A stretch of 44,809 nucleotides of DNA, taken from NCBI GenBank assembly GCA_963628035.1, contig CAVGED010000090.1, forward strand, positions 1 through 44,809, given 5' to 3'. Below the pieces are notes generated by a model. That model saw nothing but the letters and a program-made list of their open reading frames with translations, had not been told where the DNA came from and searched no databases. This DNA comes from 14-2 sp963628035. GTDB lineage: Bacteria > Bacillota > Clostridia > Lachnospirales > Lachnospiraceae. This document shows positions 44,285 through 44,809 of this stretch, one piece after another. Within the stretch, counting starts at the first letter, position 1. Each line of letters opens with the position of its first letter. A program made the position numbers and the translations under genes.

Positions 44285-44809
44285 CTATTGATAATGAACC
44301 CGTTTACTCAGCATTCGGAAATAGAATATGCTGAAAATCATTAGGATTACAGACAATACACAACCTGCCGCACTTGCATATCCTATCTTCATGGATTTAA
44401 AAGCATATCGGTAAATGTAGTAAACTAATACGTCCGTCGAATTACCCGGTCCACCATTTGTTAAGATTCGTACACTTTCGAATACCTTAAACGAACCCAT
44501 AACACTGGTAATTACCAGATAAAATAATTGTGGCGAAATCATAGGTAGTGTGATCTTGAGGAACTTCTGTAATGGTTTTGCATCATCTAATGCCGCTGCT
44601 TCGTTGATTTCTTCAGGTATAGCTTTCAATGTTCCTAATAATAAGAGAGCTTTGGCACCTACACCTTTCCATACAGATATAATTACAATTGATAACATTG
44701 CCGTGGTAGAACTATTTAACCTAGATTCTCGGAAACGTGACGATGAGCTCTCGCCGCTATCCGTAAAAAATGTTGATTTTACAAGCTTTTTGCCATTTAC
44801 TGATTGAAA
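44285..44809 (-). CDS. Sugar ABC transporter permease (MalF/UgpA-type), partial
   Basis: C-terminal part of a permease; the frame is open to the window edge, so the true start is not seen. Recognisable sequence begins at about LNSSTTAM (near 44720) and includes the EAA loop EEINEAAALDDAKPLQKFLKITLPM and the NGGPGNSTDVLVYYIYRYAF motif. The usual Gly in DGA is Asp here (DDA). Sequence to the right of about 44722 does not look like a permease, although the frame stays open. A copy starting at the internal ATG 44698 would lack the first helices. It is the first gene of locus B in this window, and its stop lies 12 bp before the next permease. Confidence 0.8.
   Translation of the reverse strand, partial: FQSVNGKKLVKSTFFTDSGESSSSRFRESRLNSSTTAMLSIVIISVWKGVGAKALLLLGTLKAIPEEINEAAALDDAKPLQKFLKITLPMISPQLFYLVITSVMGSFKVFESVRILTNGGPGNSTDVLVYYIYRYAFKSMKIGYASAAGCVLSVILMIFSIFYFRMLSKRVHYQ
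44722..44809. other. Discordant sequence at the window edge
   Basis: About 88 bp beyond the last permease-like residues. Neither the minus frame (ending TDSGESSSRFRESR before LNSST) nor the plus frame looks like a known family to me. It could be an inserted element, a misjoin or a diverged stretch. Confidence 0.4.

Overview
The window looks like accessory carbohydrate-use DNA from a Gram-positive gut-type Clostridia, most likely a Lachnospiraceae relative. The basis is strong GGAGG-type ribosome sites, lipoprotein signals with a lipobox, YesM/YesN-type two-component regulators, LplABC-type sugar ABC transporters and typical clostridial families (DUF4091, YitT, AAA-ATPase-like/PD-(D/E)XK). I see no rRNA, tRNA, CRISPR array, complete insertion sequence or replication origin. 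All genes but one (a ROK regulator) are read from the minus strand, i.e. right to left.

Locus A (36 to 26,563, minus strand). A good promoter at about 26.66-26.69 kb precedes an alpha/beta-hydrolase esterase, a GH4 enzyme carrying the CHEV motif of alpha-galacturonidases, a YitT membrane protein, a DUF4091 protein, an SGNH esterase, an AraC-type response regulator and its YesM-type sensor kinase. After a 242-bp gap with a second promoter come two LplB/LplC-type permeases and a large LplA-type binding lipoprotein. Then follows a surface module: a membrane-anchored metallo-beta-lactamase (MBL)-fold protein, a 2276-residue six-unit beta-helix protein, a metallophosphoesterase lipoprotein, an uncharacterised 846-residue glycosidase-like protein and an unanchored paralogue of the MBL protein. 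The gene set suggests use of a pectic, galacturonate-containing and probably acetylated glycan, but the substrate is inferred.

Centre (26.56 to 29.94 kb). A divergent ROK-family regulator (26,794-28,083, plus strand) shares a roughly 230-bp control region with locus A, holding two back-to-back promoters and tandem 22-bp repeats. It converges on an AAA-ATPase-like/PD-(D/E)XK protein. The promoter of that protein overlaps the terminator hairpin of locus B.

Locus B (29.94 kb to the right edge, minus strand, visibly more AT-rich). In transcription order: a truncated sugar permease at the edge, a second permease, a binding lipoprotein, a sugar isomerase-like TIM barrel, a propeller-like lipoprotein, a 1602-residue anchored beta-helix protein, a second lipoprotein, a previously uncalled 35-residue peptide gene, a 683-residue secreted beta-helix protein and a GH78 alpha-L-rhamnosidase. 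The two beta-helix proteins share a module whose DNA is about 96% identical over 217 bp.

The most interesting theme is that both loci independently couple an ATPase-less sugar importer to giant N-terminally anchored beta-helix proteins and lipoproteins. This could be a Gram-positive surface glycan-capture and processing module. That role is inference; the architecture is seen directly.
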